From positions 345,459,870 through 345,521,869 of the forward strand of contig NC_081412.1 of assembly GCF_030272615.1 (NCBI RefSeq): a DNA stretch of 62,000 bases, written 5' to 3'. The notes beneath the pieces were generated by a model. It saw only the letters and a list, made by a program, of their open reading frames with translations. It did not search any database and was not told the origin of the DNA. Source of the stretch: Cryptomeria japonica. Its lineage: Eukaryota > Streptophyta > Pinopsida > Cupressales > Cupressaceae. Positions 46,150-57,086 of this stretch are shown one piece after another. Numbering within the stretch: position 1 is the first letter of the stretch; every line of letters starts with the position of its first letter. A program made the position numbers and the translations under genes.

Positions 46150-46780
46150 AATAGAGATGAATGGCAGAAACTACTGACGCTAGTTGGGCCCGGATCTTAT
46201 ACACTTCCTGCGTCCTCGCTTGAAAACCCTTTTCTGCTACCATCCGATGCTCAAGTGCGGATTTCACCAATATTGCTTCCTTTGCCATCACAGTCCTCCT
46301 GTGCCTAACCCAAACTTGCCTGCAAAACATGTTTTTCAGTCTCAGGTTCCACCAACTGCTACTCAAATGATACTGTCTCCCTAGCCAATTTGTCCTCGAT
46401 AGCCACCCGTGCTGCTCTCTCGGCATCCAACTCCTGGGTATGCTGAACTAAGTCTCACGCGACTATTGCCTCCAACCTGGTGGTCAGCTCCTCCCGAGCC
46501 CTCTGTGCATCCACCAAGGCAACCTCACGTCCAGCCGAGACATACTCCGAGTTCCTCAAAGCGTACTAGTCATGCCTGGAGGTGGCCACAATCCGCTGGC
46601 ACAAATGCTAGGAGACACCTCAAATCCTCCATCACACTCCCCAAAGGCCAAAAACTGAACTGAATAACTCCCTAGTGTCATACAACTGCGCGGACCTGCA
46701 ATGCCTTCCCTCAAACTCTGTTTGTTCCCAACCTCCAAATCCGTCGCCCTCTACGGCTTATGGCTTCCCCGCCAATGCTT
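46150..46780 (-). pseudogene. Decayed 3' ORF of element C
   Basis: Minus-strand frames with several stops give helical, Gln/Glu/Ala-rich pieces (AILVKSALEHRMVAEKGFQA, 46300-46180 region). This is where B carries its intact coiled-coil ORF, so it is probably a broken relative; the similarity is in style rather than clear identity. Confidence 0.35.
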
Positions 46781-46854
46781 AGCTGCAGGCTTCTTTGTCA
46801 CAATACGGACAACCACAACACTTCTCGTGGTCTTCTGTAGCTCAAAATAAACTG

Positions 46855-47015
46855 GGGGTCTGGGGGCAACGCCCCCAGCGGGGTCGAGGAGCAGCGCCCC
46901 TCGCGGGGTTTGGGGCAGCGCCCCAGTGGGGTTGAGGGGCAGCGCCCCTTGCGGGGTCTTGGGGCAGCGCCCCAGGTGCGCTCCCTGTCGCAGTACAGGG
47001 CGGGGTCGAGTGGCA
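46855..47015. repeat. GC-rich palindromic tandem block in C
   Basis: About five units of roughly 34 bp built on GGGGCAGCGCCCC and GCGGGGTCGAGG. Each GGGGCAGCGCCCC is self-complementary except at its centre. The counterpart in A is 13905-14020. Confidence 0.8.
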
Positions 47016-47516
47016 GCGCCCTCGCCGCCAACACCAATTTACAACCCTCAGAACCATACGAAAGTCCATGGCGCACAGCATTTCTATGATATTTTAAGAT
47101 GCCAAAAACCCTTCTTTTCCACTTTGAATTTCCAGTGTCCTGGCTTCAAACTCCAGCAAATCATTTTAAATTTGGCCGTCGTCGTTCTTTTTTCTTTTTT
47201 TTTTTTTTAACACCCTTCTTACCATACGGACACACCTCCACTGGCACCTCCGATCGTGCGGTCAACACCCTTCTTACACACCTCCAGCATACCGACAACA
47301 TGCTCAACTGTGCACACCGTACGGTCCTCCTTCCGCACGCCCAACGCAGTTCAACCGTACAGTGACCACTGATGACGAAGCGACTGCGTGTGTGTTTGTG
47401 CGGTTGCATGGCTATGCGGCTTCACGCTATTCGGCGCGTGAGTGTGCGGGCGGGTGAGTTGTGCGGCTGCGGGTTGCGTGCTGTGCGGCTTTGTAGTTGC
47501 GGGTGCCACCGCCGTG

Positions 47517-47650
47517 GCCCACCGCACGGTGGTCATCGTCGGTGTTACCACCGCATGGTGGTTGCCGTTGGTGTTACCACTGCTGGTGCCACCGCACGGT
47601 GGTCGCCGTCGGTGTTACCACCACATGGTGGTCACCGCCGTACGGTGGTC
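47517..47650. repeat. Tandem CCACCG-N-CGGTGG hairpins in C
   Basis: Inverted repeats at 47520-47533, 47547-47562, 47589-47602, 47607-47622 and 47635-47648, of the form ACCACCGCATGGTGGT, separated by GTCGGTGTT-type spacers. The several overlapping open frames here follow from composition. Confidence 0.75.
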
Positions 47651-47803
47651 CGTTCCCTTTTTTTTTTAAATTTTTTTTCTCATCTCCTAATTTAGTTGTC
47701 TTAGAGAGTCGTCTGCTCGGGTCCCCTATCTCTGGGATTGCCCTTCATCCTTCTCGGTTTTCCTTGCCCGAGAGTCGCCTGCTGTGGTCCTGTGCCTCTT
47801 GAG

Positions 47804-48286
47804 TCACTTGCCTGGCCTCTCGAGTCCCCTTCCATCCTCTCGGGTGTCCGTCCGGCCTCTCAGGTTCCCTGCGCGCTTCGCGTGGTAGGGTTTCAATTTG
47901 GGCCCGTTGGTGGCCAGTCTATTTTCAATGGCCATCAGAAGACCTGGAACCACAAATTCTACAGGGACCACGACCTCCTTCCCGTACATAAGAAGAAGAA
48001 GAATAATAAAGATTTTGAAGACTGCGGTCTTCCATATAGGGTTCCAATCGTTGCCGACACTCTTCGGATTATTTACGTCGCTAGGGTTTGGGGCGTCTCC
48101 CTTCCAATATTCTCTGTATTCTGGCAGGTACACCTCTGTTGGTTGCTCTGGTTCCTCTACTTCGAGCCTGTAGCTTTGGAACATTTCGTAATCCTCCATT
48201 TGCCAGTGGAAGAGCTCGTTAAGTGAGCATACCTCATTTTCAGAACATCCCTCCAATTCGAGCACCCCTTCACTGTTTGGCTCCAT
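47804..48286 (-). pseudogene. Acidic C-terminal tail after the C protease
   Basis: Opens MEPNSEGVLELEGCSENEVC and contains FHWQMEDYEMF. Element A has MEPNDEGVLELEDCLKDE and then QMEDYEVF at the same place, so this is a conserved acidic extension of the Gag-PR polyprotein, in a shifted frame relative to the protease. In an autonomous element reverse transcriptase would be expected next. Here the similarity to A fades and non-coding sequence follows. Confidence 0.55.
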
Positions 48287-49608
48287 CGTGTTCTTGCCCT
48301 TGCTTTCATCGGGACCCCCTTCCCCTTTATTAGAGTCCTCTGAGTCCGAGTCTGAAGAGGCGAGCTCTTCGCCGACTCTTGGGTGTGTAGGTCAATGGTA
48401 TATTTCCGCCCTCCCTTCTCCATGGAAAGTGTATTTTTCTTCCAGTTGTGGTTTACCCTCGCGTTGATCAACCACGCTCTCCCCAGGATGGTGTCATAGC
48501 CTTTCTTCTTCGAGGGAATAACCACGAAATCTAACAAGAATGGCTGCGTACCAATTGTCACTTGCTGGGCCATCAACAGGCCGAGTGGCTTAATGCCGTG
48601 TTGGTCCGCTCCCACCAGGTTGAATGTGGGTGGCCATAGGGTGGGCTTCCCCAGCCGCTTCCATGTTTCTTCTGGTAGTACATTCACCCTAGATCCCCCG
48701 TCCACAATGGTGTCCTTCAGAATGGTCCCACGGATACCCATTTCTACCACAGCTGGGTGTCTACCACTGCTCAAGGCTAGTAACATCGGGTCAGTCGAAG
48801 GGTTGACGGAAACCTCCACCTGTGCTGTACTCTTCGAAGCGGTGGCGGGAACCCCTACCTGTGGTGCACTCGACGATGCGGTGGCGGGAACCCCTACTTG
48901 TGGTGCACTCGACGATGCGGTGGCGGGAACCCCTACCTGTGGTGTACTTGATAATGCGGTGCTTTGCACATTGGTGAGGATGGCAGTCCTTAATTGTGGC
49001 ATAGAGTCTAGAAGGTCTTTTACCTTTATCGGCACCTCCATCTGCAAGATTTGCCCAATGATGTTATTTTCCGCTTCCGTACGGGATGATGTACTCGCCA
49101 CCTCGTTGTCCCGTCGTTCGGTCGTCATCTCACGTTCAATATTGGCCTTTGCCTCCCATAATCTCTCCTTCTCCGTACGGGGGTCGGGATAAGTGGCTTT
49201 TTTCGTCTGGGCGCGGGTGATCGCCAGTACTTCTTTCTCACCAGTCTTCTCAGCCTTCTCAATGTTGAGGAGATTAACCCCTGCCTGCGGGCAATTTGCG
49301 TCCTCATGGTCGCCTGGCCCACACCAACGACAGAGGTGCTGAGGGGTGGCTTCCTTCGTGCAATCACGGGCGAAGTGCCCCCACTGATTACAGGCCCTAC
49401 ATTGGATAATTGGCCGGCCCTTGGCGTCATATTGGATATGGCTTCCGTTATTGTTATTGTTGCTATTCCTTTCGCCGCCGCGTCTGTTGTCCCGGTATCC
49501 TCCAGATGATGCCGTTGTGTTAGTATGTTGGTCGGTATCCGCTGGTGCGGATGTTGTGGCCTGCTCCGTGAACAGCACCTGGTTCATTTGCGTACTTCGT
49601 GTTTTCAT
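48157..49608 (-). pseudogene. Element C zinc knuckles and retropepsin
   Basis: 483-codon open frame continuing Gag after a one-base frameshift near 49608. It has two CCHC knuckles (CRACNQWGHFARDC and CRWCGPGDHEDANC), which with two in the upstream frame make four. A Pro/Ala/Ser linker follows, with three copies of a 16-residue unit (PQVGVPATASSSA), then the protease: VVEMGIRG, TIVDGGSRVNVLP, then a conserved ILGRAWL. DGGS in place of the usual DSG/DTG is also known in some plant Tat/Athila-like proteases. The enzyme would cleave Gag and itself inside particles. A has the same order but a damaged active-site loop. Confidence 0.82.
48826..48970 (-). repeat. 48-bp coding tandem repeat, three copies
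   Basis: Three near-identical 48-bp units (GCGGTGGCGGGAACCCCTAC on the plus strand) encode 16-residue repeats in the linker before the C protease. The low divergence points to recent expansion. Confidence 0.85.
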
Positions 49609-50983
49609 TGTTGTATGGGCACTCCTTGGTGGAGTGTCCCATCACTTGGCAAATCTCGCAGAATGCCTTCTTTTGGCAATTACCCTTTGTGTGCCTTTCC
49701 TCTTTGCACTCAGTGCACCATATGTCCCCTTCGTTCCGACTAGTGCTTCTCATTATTTTGAATTCTTTTCTCATTCGCTCCATGTCTTTCTGGAGCGCTT
49801 GCACCCGTTTGCCAGCCTCGTCATCGCTGCTGCTTTCCTATGAAGAGTCATCATCCTCGGATGAGGATTTATTACTTTTCTTCTTCTTTGATGTTTTGTG
49901 TTCGCTCTCCAGGTCCATCGCCCTATTATAAGCGTCGTCATATGATGTCGAGGGTACAATTTTCATCTTCCTTCGGAGGGAGGATTTCAACCCTTCAACG
50001 AACCATCGTTTCTTCAATCCATCTGCGGGTTGGCTTTCCATTTTACCCAAGAGTTCTTTCAGCCTCCGACTGTATGCCCGTATTGTCTCCCTGGTACCTT
50101 GTTTGGTACTGTATATCTCCGTTACAATTTCATTGTCATCACGGAGCAACCGAAACTCCCCCGTGAATTCCTTCTTTAGATTGGCCCATGTGGCCACTTT
50201 TTGCTTGTCCACATTGGAGTACCAATCTATGGCAACTCCTCGTAACGTGGCTGGGAACTGCTGTACCCAGTTATCCTGGTCTGTTACTCCGTTGGCGGAC
50301 CAAATGGTTTCACATGTACGGCAGTGCCGTAAGGGGTCTTCCTTGCCCTCCCCTGTGAACTTTGGCAATTTTTGTTTACTCGCCATCCCACCGCTGGGTC
50401 TCGCTCCTCTAATTACTTGTGTGCTTGTACTTGGCGATCCTCCGCCTCCTGCAACTGAACCTCCACTCGTGGGTCCTCCGGAAAAAGTTGCTGACACCGA
50501 ACCAAACAAATTGCCTCCCGTACAGTACCCTTGTGCTCCCTCGGCACCTTCGGTCGTACCGTCACCTTCCGTTGTCTCCCTCCGGTTGTCCTCTGAAATG
50601 GACAAATTCTTTAGCAAGTCTCTGGTAGCGTCGATCAGGTTTAGACTTCGCCTTGTTTGTTCCACCAACTCTTCGCGGCTTCTTACCCTATGGTGGTATT
50701 CTGGCGAACTGTAGAGTTCTCCTTCGGCACCCTCCGTGACTCCTTCTGGCAGCCCTACAACAGTGTAGACAGTGTAGTTCTCTCCGTTTATCTCTGCCTC
50801 CGCAACCTCCGTGACACCTCCTGGGTTCCCTTCGGGCAACCCCTCGGCCGGTCGTCCCTCGACAAGCTGCCTTAGCCTACGCCTTCGTTCTATCTGCTGT
50901 CTGAGATTCAACGCGGTTTGTGCCACTTCCCATTCGTCACTCTGTATCTTTTTATTTTTGTCCTTATTTAGTCTATTGGGCAT
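49520..50983 (-). pseudogene. Element C gag
   Basis: Starts MPNRLNKDKNKKIQ. About 200 residues of charged then Gly/Ser-rich leader precede the Gag core (KLPKFTGEGKEDP, then FPATLRGVAIDWY). A Lys/Ser/Asp-rich linker holds the only stop (TAG, 49838-49840). Beyond it the same frame carries two CCHC knuckles (CTECKEERHTKGNC, CEICQVMGHSTKEC). A one-base insertion in the A-rich stretch near 49608 then moves the reading to the frame of the protease. It matches A and B over the whole core. One stop plus one frameshift is light damage. Confidence 0.85.
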
Positions 50984-51182
50984 AAGTCACTTTCATACAC
51001 AGCAACCACACGCCATGTACACAAAAAAACTTTTATTATTTTTATTTTTTATTTTGCCTTCGGCCACAATTTATATCAGCAGTGTGTCGGGATTATTACA
51101 AGGTTCAATTTCCTCCTGGCCTGGCGCCATCTTGTTCCGTTTCCCGTCGGCTGTTCTCTTCGTAGCGTTGCAGGATTTGTTG

Positions 51183-51473
51183 TCATCGCTCTTCCTGGGC
51201 AATCTCCTCCAGGCGGGCCTGTTGTGCCAGCGATGCCTGTGCAAGCAACCGGGGGAGGTGGTTCATTAACCGGTTTACTGCCGGGCTAACCTCCAGCGCT
51301 GTCCACACGGCACTTGGTGGGATTTCTGCCTCCGCCGCTTCTCGTCGAACGTAGGTCTGAATGGCTACCTGGAGCAAAATTGAAAATTCTCGCGTTGCCG
51401 TGTCTTCTCTTGTGTAAAGTTCTGTCCGCGCGTCGTCGGCCTCTGGGTTTACTTCACCAACGGGTAGGCCCAT
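51183..51473 (-). CDS. Element C ORF1, leader protein shared with B
   Basis: About 96 codons from a MGLP start just after the PBS. Ends at a stop inside a segment that in both B and C would continue as RYEE-type helix (RYEENSRRETE in C). It shares PRLLA and (E)TAQE/(E)IAQE patterns with B ORF1. No domain recognised. Confidence 0.42.
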   Translation of the reverse strand: MGLPVGEVNPEADDARTELYTREDTATREFSILLQVAIQTYVRREAAEAEIPPSAVWTALEVSPAVNRLMNHLPRLLAQASLAQQARLEEIAQEER

Positions 51474-51517
51474 TGTGTCTGTGCGCCATCCGTGTCTTCC
51501 GTTCCCGAGTACGTCTA

Positions 51518-51530
51518 GGCAACAGCGCCA
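51518..51530 (-). other. Element C primer binding site
   Basis: TGGCGCTGTTGCC on the minus strand, two bases inside the right LTR; one base from the site in A. Confidence 0.85.
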
Positions 51531-51532
51531 AA

Positions 51533-51852
51533 TGTTTGCCCTCTCGTGTAAACGGTTAAATGCAGAAAGTAAATGCACAGAACATAATGGAAATATATTA
51601 AATAACTAGTCTCTATATTAATTCAACAGTCCATGTACAATAAGTGCTTATAACATTACATCTGACACGACCAACATGATGATACTTCGAAGAAAAGGTA
51701 CACAATATATGATACCCGAAGGGGTGCGACACAACCGTCGCGACTCCAACTACCTACCCGTCGGCTAACTAACTTACCGCCGTAACTCATTATTACCGAC
51801 GACAAGATAAACATAATATGACAACATAACATAATGATTATTCCCGGTAACA
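51533..51852 (-). repeat. Element C 5' LTR
   Basis: 320 bp, TGTTTGCCCTC to CCCGGTAACA on the plus strand. Confidence 0.93.
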
Positions 51853-51857
51853 TCACT

Positions 51858-53400
51858 GTTCTTCACATAGTTTCAGGTTTGGGTTTCAGTATGAAGATTT
51901 TTGTGGTGTTCTAATCCTTTCAGAAAAATCATTGTTTTTAATAGAGTTTTTGGAGGTTATTTTGTTGATTAGTGAAGTTATAGGTGACTTCTTCTTTGAG
52001 GTTTTTGTTGGCTGGGCTGCACCATCTCTTGTAGCAGGCTGTACCCCCCCATTGTGTGGCAAAACTCCATTCAACTGTTTTGACATCCACTCTGGAGATT
52101 TTTTGAGCAACTTCTCATCGGGCGGTGCCTTTCAAGAAAGGTTTGAAGATGTTGACTTTGGCGTATTATTACAGTTTGGCTGAACCATGTGTTGGTGAGT
52201 AGCCAACAGTATGGCATGAGAGTTTTGGAGCCTAGCTCTACTCCTATTTGCTAAGTATGACTTGAATTATATATCGCCCTAATTTGCTAACTGTTTCTGG
52301 GTGGTTTGGGTGGTGGAAGGAGATGTTTCTTCAAGACATGATGCTATTTGTGAGCTCTATTACTGCTGTTTGGGAATATTTTAGACCTGCATACCTGGTG
52401 TGATGTATAACGCTCGATTCACCCCTTTTTTCATGGTCTTAGCAACTCCTTGTGTGATGTTGGGTATATTCCTTGCTATTTGGCATTGTTTTAAAGTGGA
52501 CTTCATTGGATTCATGGGACTTTGAAACATCATGAGACCTCTGCAAATTTCAATCAGATGATTCTGATTCTTGCTATATTCTTTGATCACTGCAAATATG
52601 TTTGGAACACTTCAACTTGGTCTTGTTCCATACATACCATGGATTCCATGATCTCCAAGAAGGTTCTGCAGAGATCCAACAAACATCCTTCTTTCACCAA
52701 TGGCAATGTGCATCCTGTAGCAGATGAAAGCTAAAGGAAAAGCACCAATGCTTGCTTTTGGTAAAGCGCACAACCCTAACTATTTGGGCTTCCTTGCATT
52801 GTGAATTTCGAATTTGCTCTACGCCCCCACGCTAATTTTTCGTTTGCCCTAATTTTCATGCGGGTAAGGGGGGAATAAAAACTTTGGAAACTCTTGAATT
52901 TATTTGCCTTCTGCTTAATACCCCGCACACCCGCAACATGTCGTGGTGTAATTATTTTTTCTCACATTTAATTGGGAAGAAGATGCATTCTTTCACCATG
53001 TAAGGTTATAGAGTGGCCCCCCTAAAAACTTCAGGTTACCTTAAAGAAGAAACAATTTCAACCCTTTCAAATATATATTTAATTCACTTTCTTCAAAATG
53101 ATTTAAATAAATTATATCTTCTAATTCCACCGGCCAAACAAAGCACTTTCTTCAAAATGATTTAAATAAGTAAAAATTTTAAAATTGAGTTGCATTGACC
53201 TTGCAATGTCAAGATGCATGCCAGGTCACCTTGTGGGCTCGGCCTAATTGAGAAACCAATATGAAATTGACTATGAGCAGCTACTGTGTGCATCTGGATG
53301 GAAAAGATTGAGGCATGTCGTCATTAAAAATTAAATGACGTCCTTTCATTTTGACTAAAACAAGCCATGTGGCCTCCGAGATCACCTTTGAAAACTGACT
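51858..53400. other. Intron/LTR remnant, no gene seen
   Basis: The first part continues the LTR-like sequence broken by element C. The remainder is AT-rich with no frame or repeat I can name, apart from a short duplicated CTTTCTTCAAAATGATTTAA (near 53087 and 53146). Confidence 0.45.
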
Positions 53401-54360
53401 AAACATTCTCCTGGAGCCACGAAAATGCAGACACATTGGTTGATGATATGAGGATGTGACTACCAGACTATGTTGCATGACAAATTCAAGGTTGTGAGAT
53501 ATTGACAGTCAAAGTTGGTCACCCAGGCAAGTTCAGAAAATGCAACTGTCAGTTTACACCTGAACCTTATTAATCACGTGCCTTGAAAAAATATCGAGTC
53601 TCTTCCTAGGGAGCCGACAATGAGTGGGATAGTTCATTAAGGTGCATTGAACACGTGTGCAAAGGCAATTTTCATAATTCGACTCATGCTGCAAGATATT
53701 AATCATCAAAGTTGACCTCTTTGAAAGTGTCAGGAATAAGCAGTCAACAAACTTTTACAAACACTGTTTGCTTTTGGCCCTGAAAAAGTACCATATTAAA
53801 TCCTGAGGTTTTGCAATTGAGCAAGGGAGTACATGAATATAAGGGGAATTACAAGAACCAATCCATTTCTCTTGACAATCACCTGACTTAAAACTATTTA
53901 CTCTGTAAAGTATGCTCTTTGACAAATCTGGCAAAGTGCAGCTAGCAAATGTCAACAAATTGCATTTGCTTTTGGTTTCGGAAAAATATCAAACAAGGTG
54001 CTGGAGCTTTGAAAATGGACAAAGGAGCATATTAATATGAGGACAATTTTGAGCACCAAGTGGTTTGTCATGACAATTAGCCTACTCTGAAATATCAGTC
54101 TCTGAAGTTGGCTACTCAGGCAGATACAATAGGATGCTGACAACAAACTTTCCCAGAACTCTCCAACTTGGCACTTTGAAAACTCATCAAATCCTATTCC
54201 GGAAGGCTGAGAATGGTCATGGACATTCACTAATAACAGATGAACATGATCCCAAAGTGATTCTTCATGACAATCAAAGGGCATCAAGTTATTTACCCTC
54301 AAAGTAGGCTACTTGGGAAGAATTTGCAGGGATGTCTCCGAGTGCTGCAATCAATTTTCT
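53400..54360. repeat. Degenerate ~195-bp tandem repeat, five units
   Basis: Equivalent landmarks recur near 53408, 53606, 53800, 53994 and 54189 (spacing 194-198 bp), and a second landmark (CAAAGTTGGTCACCCAGG and relatives) near 53509, 53703, 53902, 54103 and 54298. Units are strongly diverged. The unit length is in the range of plant satellites, but only five units are present. Confidence 0.7.
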
Positions 54361-55494
54361 CATAATAAGCACTTCAAATTTTGCCAAAATTTGAATGTGC
54401 TAACAACGTGGGTTTGTAAACAGGCAGTGTGGAAGGGATACCAAGTCTTGGCAGGTTTGTGATAATTCTTTAAATTTTAAACATTACCGTCAGCTATTTA
54501 TGTTTGAATGTAGACAAAAAAGAGTCAGAGAGAAAGATGTGGTTGCTGGTGTGGGGGCAGAGTCACTTGAAAGATTTTTTGAGGATACATGACTAGTTTA
54601 TGAGTTGGGTGATAGAGAAAACAACAGGTTGAGAGCTTTTTGGTATCCAAAGAATCATCTAATGAGACGTTTGGTCTTACATTGACTGGTCGACCTCTCC
54701 CGGGCATAGAATTGGTGACTTCTAGTGCGATAGATAGAATTCAAGGTGCTGTTTGAGCAGAGTGCATAGTTGTATTATGACCTTCAAGGAGTCTAGTTTG
54801 GGTTTTTTAATCATTTAAACAACAAATAGAACATTCTCAGACTGTGGAATGAATGGTCGGGTTGCTGGGAATACATAGATATACAATTGAGCAAGTTAAA
54901 AGTGGTGATTTCACAAGGGGAATATATGCTAAATCGATACTCCAATTTGGTTTGGCAATTGATTTGTTGTTCCATTCAATAATTATAGCTTACTGGAGAA
55001 CTCTTATTTTGACCGAGTAAGCATTTCTAAAGAAATTGTAGCTTGATGTGATGTGGAGGACCCTGTTTATATGGTGCAGAGGCGTTATTGCTCAATAGTC
55101 AAATTGCATTTGCAGACTTGATATGAGGTTAGAATTGTACTTAAGTCTTTTATAAAATAGTGCGTTGAACAACATAGGTAATATTCAGTTACCATGCTTC
55201 ACTTGGGTAGATAGCATTATCTCTATTCTCTGCTTATTCTACAACAGATTATTGTATGAAATGAAATGGTTGTCTACTGTACCTTTAATATAAATGTACT
55301 TGTTGCCAAGTTAGTGTTTGAATGTGTTCATTAAGTTCTTATCATCTGAAACATTCATACTAGTCACAACTACATTGCAAACTATCAGGACCTAATACTG
55401 CAAATAGAGAACCTTTCATTTTCACAAGCTATTTGTGATGTTTACTCATTGGGAAAGAGTGTCAAAGAGGTGCACAAAATTTGAATAGCAAAGA
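54361..55494. other. Intron sequence, probable LTR of the PDS5-bearing element
   Basis: No gene. Because a PBS follows at 55511, the right part is expected to be an LTR ending ...CACTACA at 55509. Its left end was not found. Confidence 0.35.
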
Positions 55495-55510
55495 GTGGTT
55501 GACCACTACA

Positions 55511-55522
55511 GTGGTATCAGAG
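55511..55522 (+). other. tRNA-iMet primer binding site
   Basis: TGGTATCAGAGT, one base from the canonical copia PBS, directly after ...CCACTACAG. Confidence 0.7.
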
Positions 55523-55599
55523 TACAATGCATCCTGCTAGCCCGTACAGATTGTGTAGCTTGGCTATTCAGTAGAGTTCAACTTTCTTCATTGTGGATC

Positions 55600-56448
55600 A
55601 TGGAAGGCAAAATGAAATTGTTGCGTAAATTTTCTACGAAAACTCTAGTAAACATTGAAAAGAGGATTAAAATCATGGGGTCAAACAGAAAAGAGGATGT
55701 TGGAGATAGGTTTTATATTGCAGGTGGAGAATCTTGAGTTTCCACATCAGCGAAAGGAGCTTTTGTTCAGTATGTTGGAGCTAGTAGAGGATGGTTTGTC
55801 TATGATAGATCAATCTGATTGCAAGGAAATGCTTTGGGCAATGGAGCCATTCACGACTTCTTTGATTAAGCCAATGATCACGAGACATCTTGACAAAGAG
55901 GTAAGACTTGCTGTGACTAATAGCCTTGGTGAAATTATGAGAATTTCAGCTCGTAAGGCACCCTAAATGATGACATTATGAGAGAGATACTATAGCTGAT
56001 CATTGACAGTTTTCATGGGTTAGGTGATACCAGGAGCCCTTATTTTGGTAAGAGGGTGAAGATTTTAGAATTTATGGCCAAGGTTAAATCATGTGTTCTC
56101 TTGATTGATTTAGACTCTGATGATCTTATTCTTTAAATGTTTCAATATTTCATAGCTTCTATTAATAAGGATCATGAAGAAATTATATCTTCTTGCATGC
56201 AAACCAGCATGGCCCTAATCATTAACGAAAGTGATGCTATCTCCTAGTCCGTTTTATCTATGTTGGTGGCTGTTTGGAAGCAAGAACAGGATATTTCTTC
56301 AGCTGCATATGATTTTGTTAGCAATGTCTTCAATCATTGTGAGGAGAAGCTGAAACATTATCTGGTTAATGAGGAGCAGTTGGGTGAAAAGAAGTTCATA
56401 GAAGAGCTTTTGGTTGGAAAGATTGCCTTACCCATGACAAGTGTATGA
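55600..56448 (+). pseudogene. PDS5: Processed-looking fragment of a PDS5 cohesin-associated gene
   Basis: PDS5 proteins are HEAT-repeat regulators of sister-chromatid cohesion in the nucleus. The conceptual product contains FSMLELVEDGL, KEVRLAVTNSLGEIMRISA, then NDDIMREIL, GKRVKILEFMAKVKSCVL, LDLDSDDLIL and INKDHEEIISSCMQ, followed by CEEKLKHYL. This is the order seen in the N-terminal part of plant PDS5 A-E type proteins as I recall them. Damage: a frame change near 55735, another near 55964 and stops near 55991, 56135 and 56246. No introns interrupt ~800 bp, and the piece lies between a PBS and copia RT sequence, suggesting capture via RNA. Identification is from memory. Confidence 0.75.
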
Positions 56449-57086
56449 CAGAGCCCCAGGATGATAAATTAGACATGCATGCAGCTATTGTTGATGAGAT
56501 TGTGCATGAAGGAAAAGACAAAACAGCAGTCTTGGGTTTGAGTTCAGATTTATCCAGTGATGTTTCTAAGACTAAAGACTTCCTTGATAATTCTAGTGGA
56601 GCAGATGTAAGTGATGAGTTCACTAATGGATTTTCCGATGTTGAGCATGCTGAAGGTTGGGTCATTGAAGCTTCCAGACTGGCTCATAGTGACAATCTTT
56701 TATCACATTCTAGTGATGATAGCTCAGGTGGCTTTGGGTTTGACTTCCAAACCAAACCTATAAAGGGGGTTGCTCATGATGACTTTAGCATTGGTGAGTT
56801 GGAGAGGGATTTGTTTAGAGATTCAATCACGCATGGGTTACATACTTTCTCTGAACAAAGCAATCTGCCCTTAAGTCCTTGGAATCCAGGTGTGTTGGCA
56901 TCTCAGCATGATGAGAAATCTTATTGGGATGAATTTCCTATTGATAATGTTGTTCTAACATCATCTCTAGGCTTATGCATAGAAAATAGTATTTTTATAT
57001 CTCAATCTAAATATTTCAGGTTTTTGCTTGACAAGTTCAGAATGAAAATTGCAAAATCTCATATACACCTATGGAGAAAGGGTTGA
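56445..57086 (+). pseudogene. Unidentified open segment joined to copia RT remnant
   Basis: Open frame of 213 codons. The first ~170 residues are acidic and Ser/Asp-rich (SSDLSSDVSKTKDFLDNSSG, then GGFGFDFQTKP and SIGELERDLFRDSI) and match no retroelement protein I know; a second captured host fragment is possible. From about residue 178 it becomes copia reverse transcriptase (ENSIFISQSKYFRFLLDKFR). It overlaps the end of the PDS5 fragment by four bases in another frame. Confidence 0.45.

Larger units (their letters stand above)
45785..51852 (-). mobile_element. Element C: Gag-PR-only LTR retrotransposon
   Basis: 6,068 bp, running right to left. LTRs of 320 bp each (45785-46104 and 51533-51852); perfect duplications TCACT (45780-45784 and 51853-51857). 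PBS TGGCGCTGTTGCC on the minus strand at 51518-51530; PPT opposite a C7 run near 46108-46118. In element order: ORF1, gag, protease with an acidic tail, GC-rich repeats, and a decayed 3' frame. No reverse transcriptase, RNase H or integrase is visible. Clearly related to A and B. Confidence 0.92.

Noticed and set aside
47372-47802. Overlapping plus-strand frames of about 100 codons
   Set aside because: Produced by GC-rich repeat composition; no consistent frame, start context or domain.
48593-49192. 199-codon plus-strand frame
   Set aside because: Antisense shadow of the element C protease region.
50103-50714. 203-codon plus-strand frame
   Set aside because: Antisense shadow of the element C gag.
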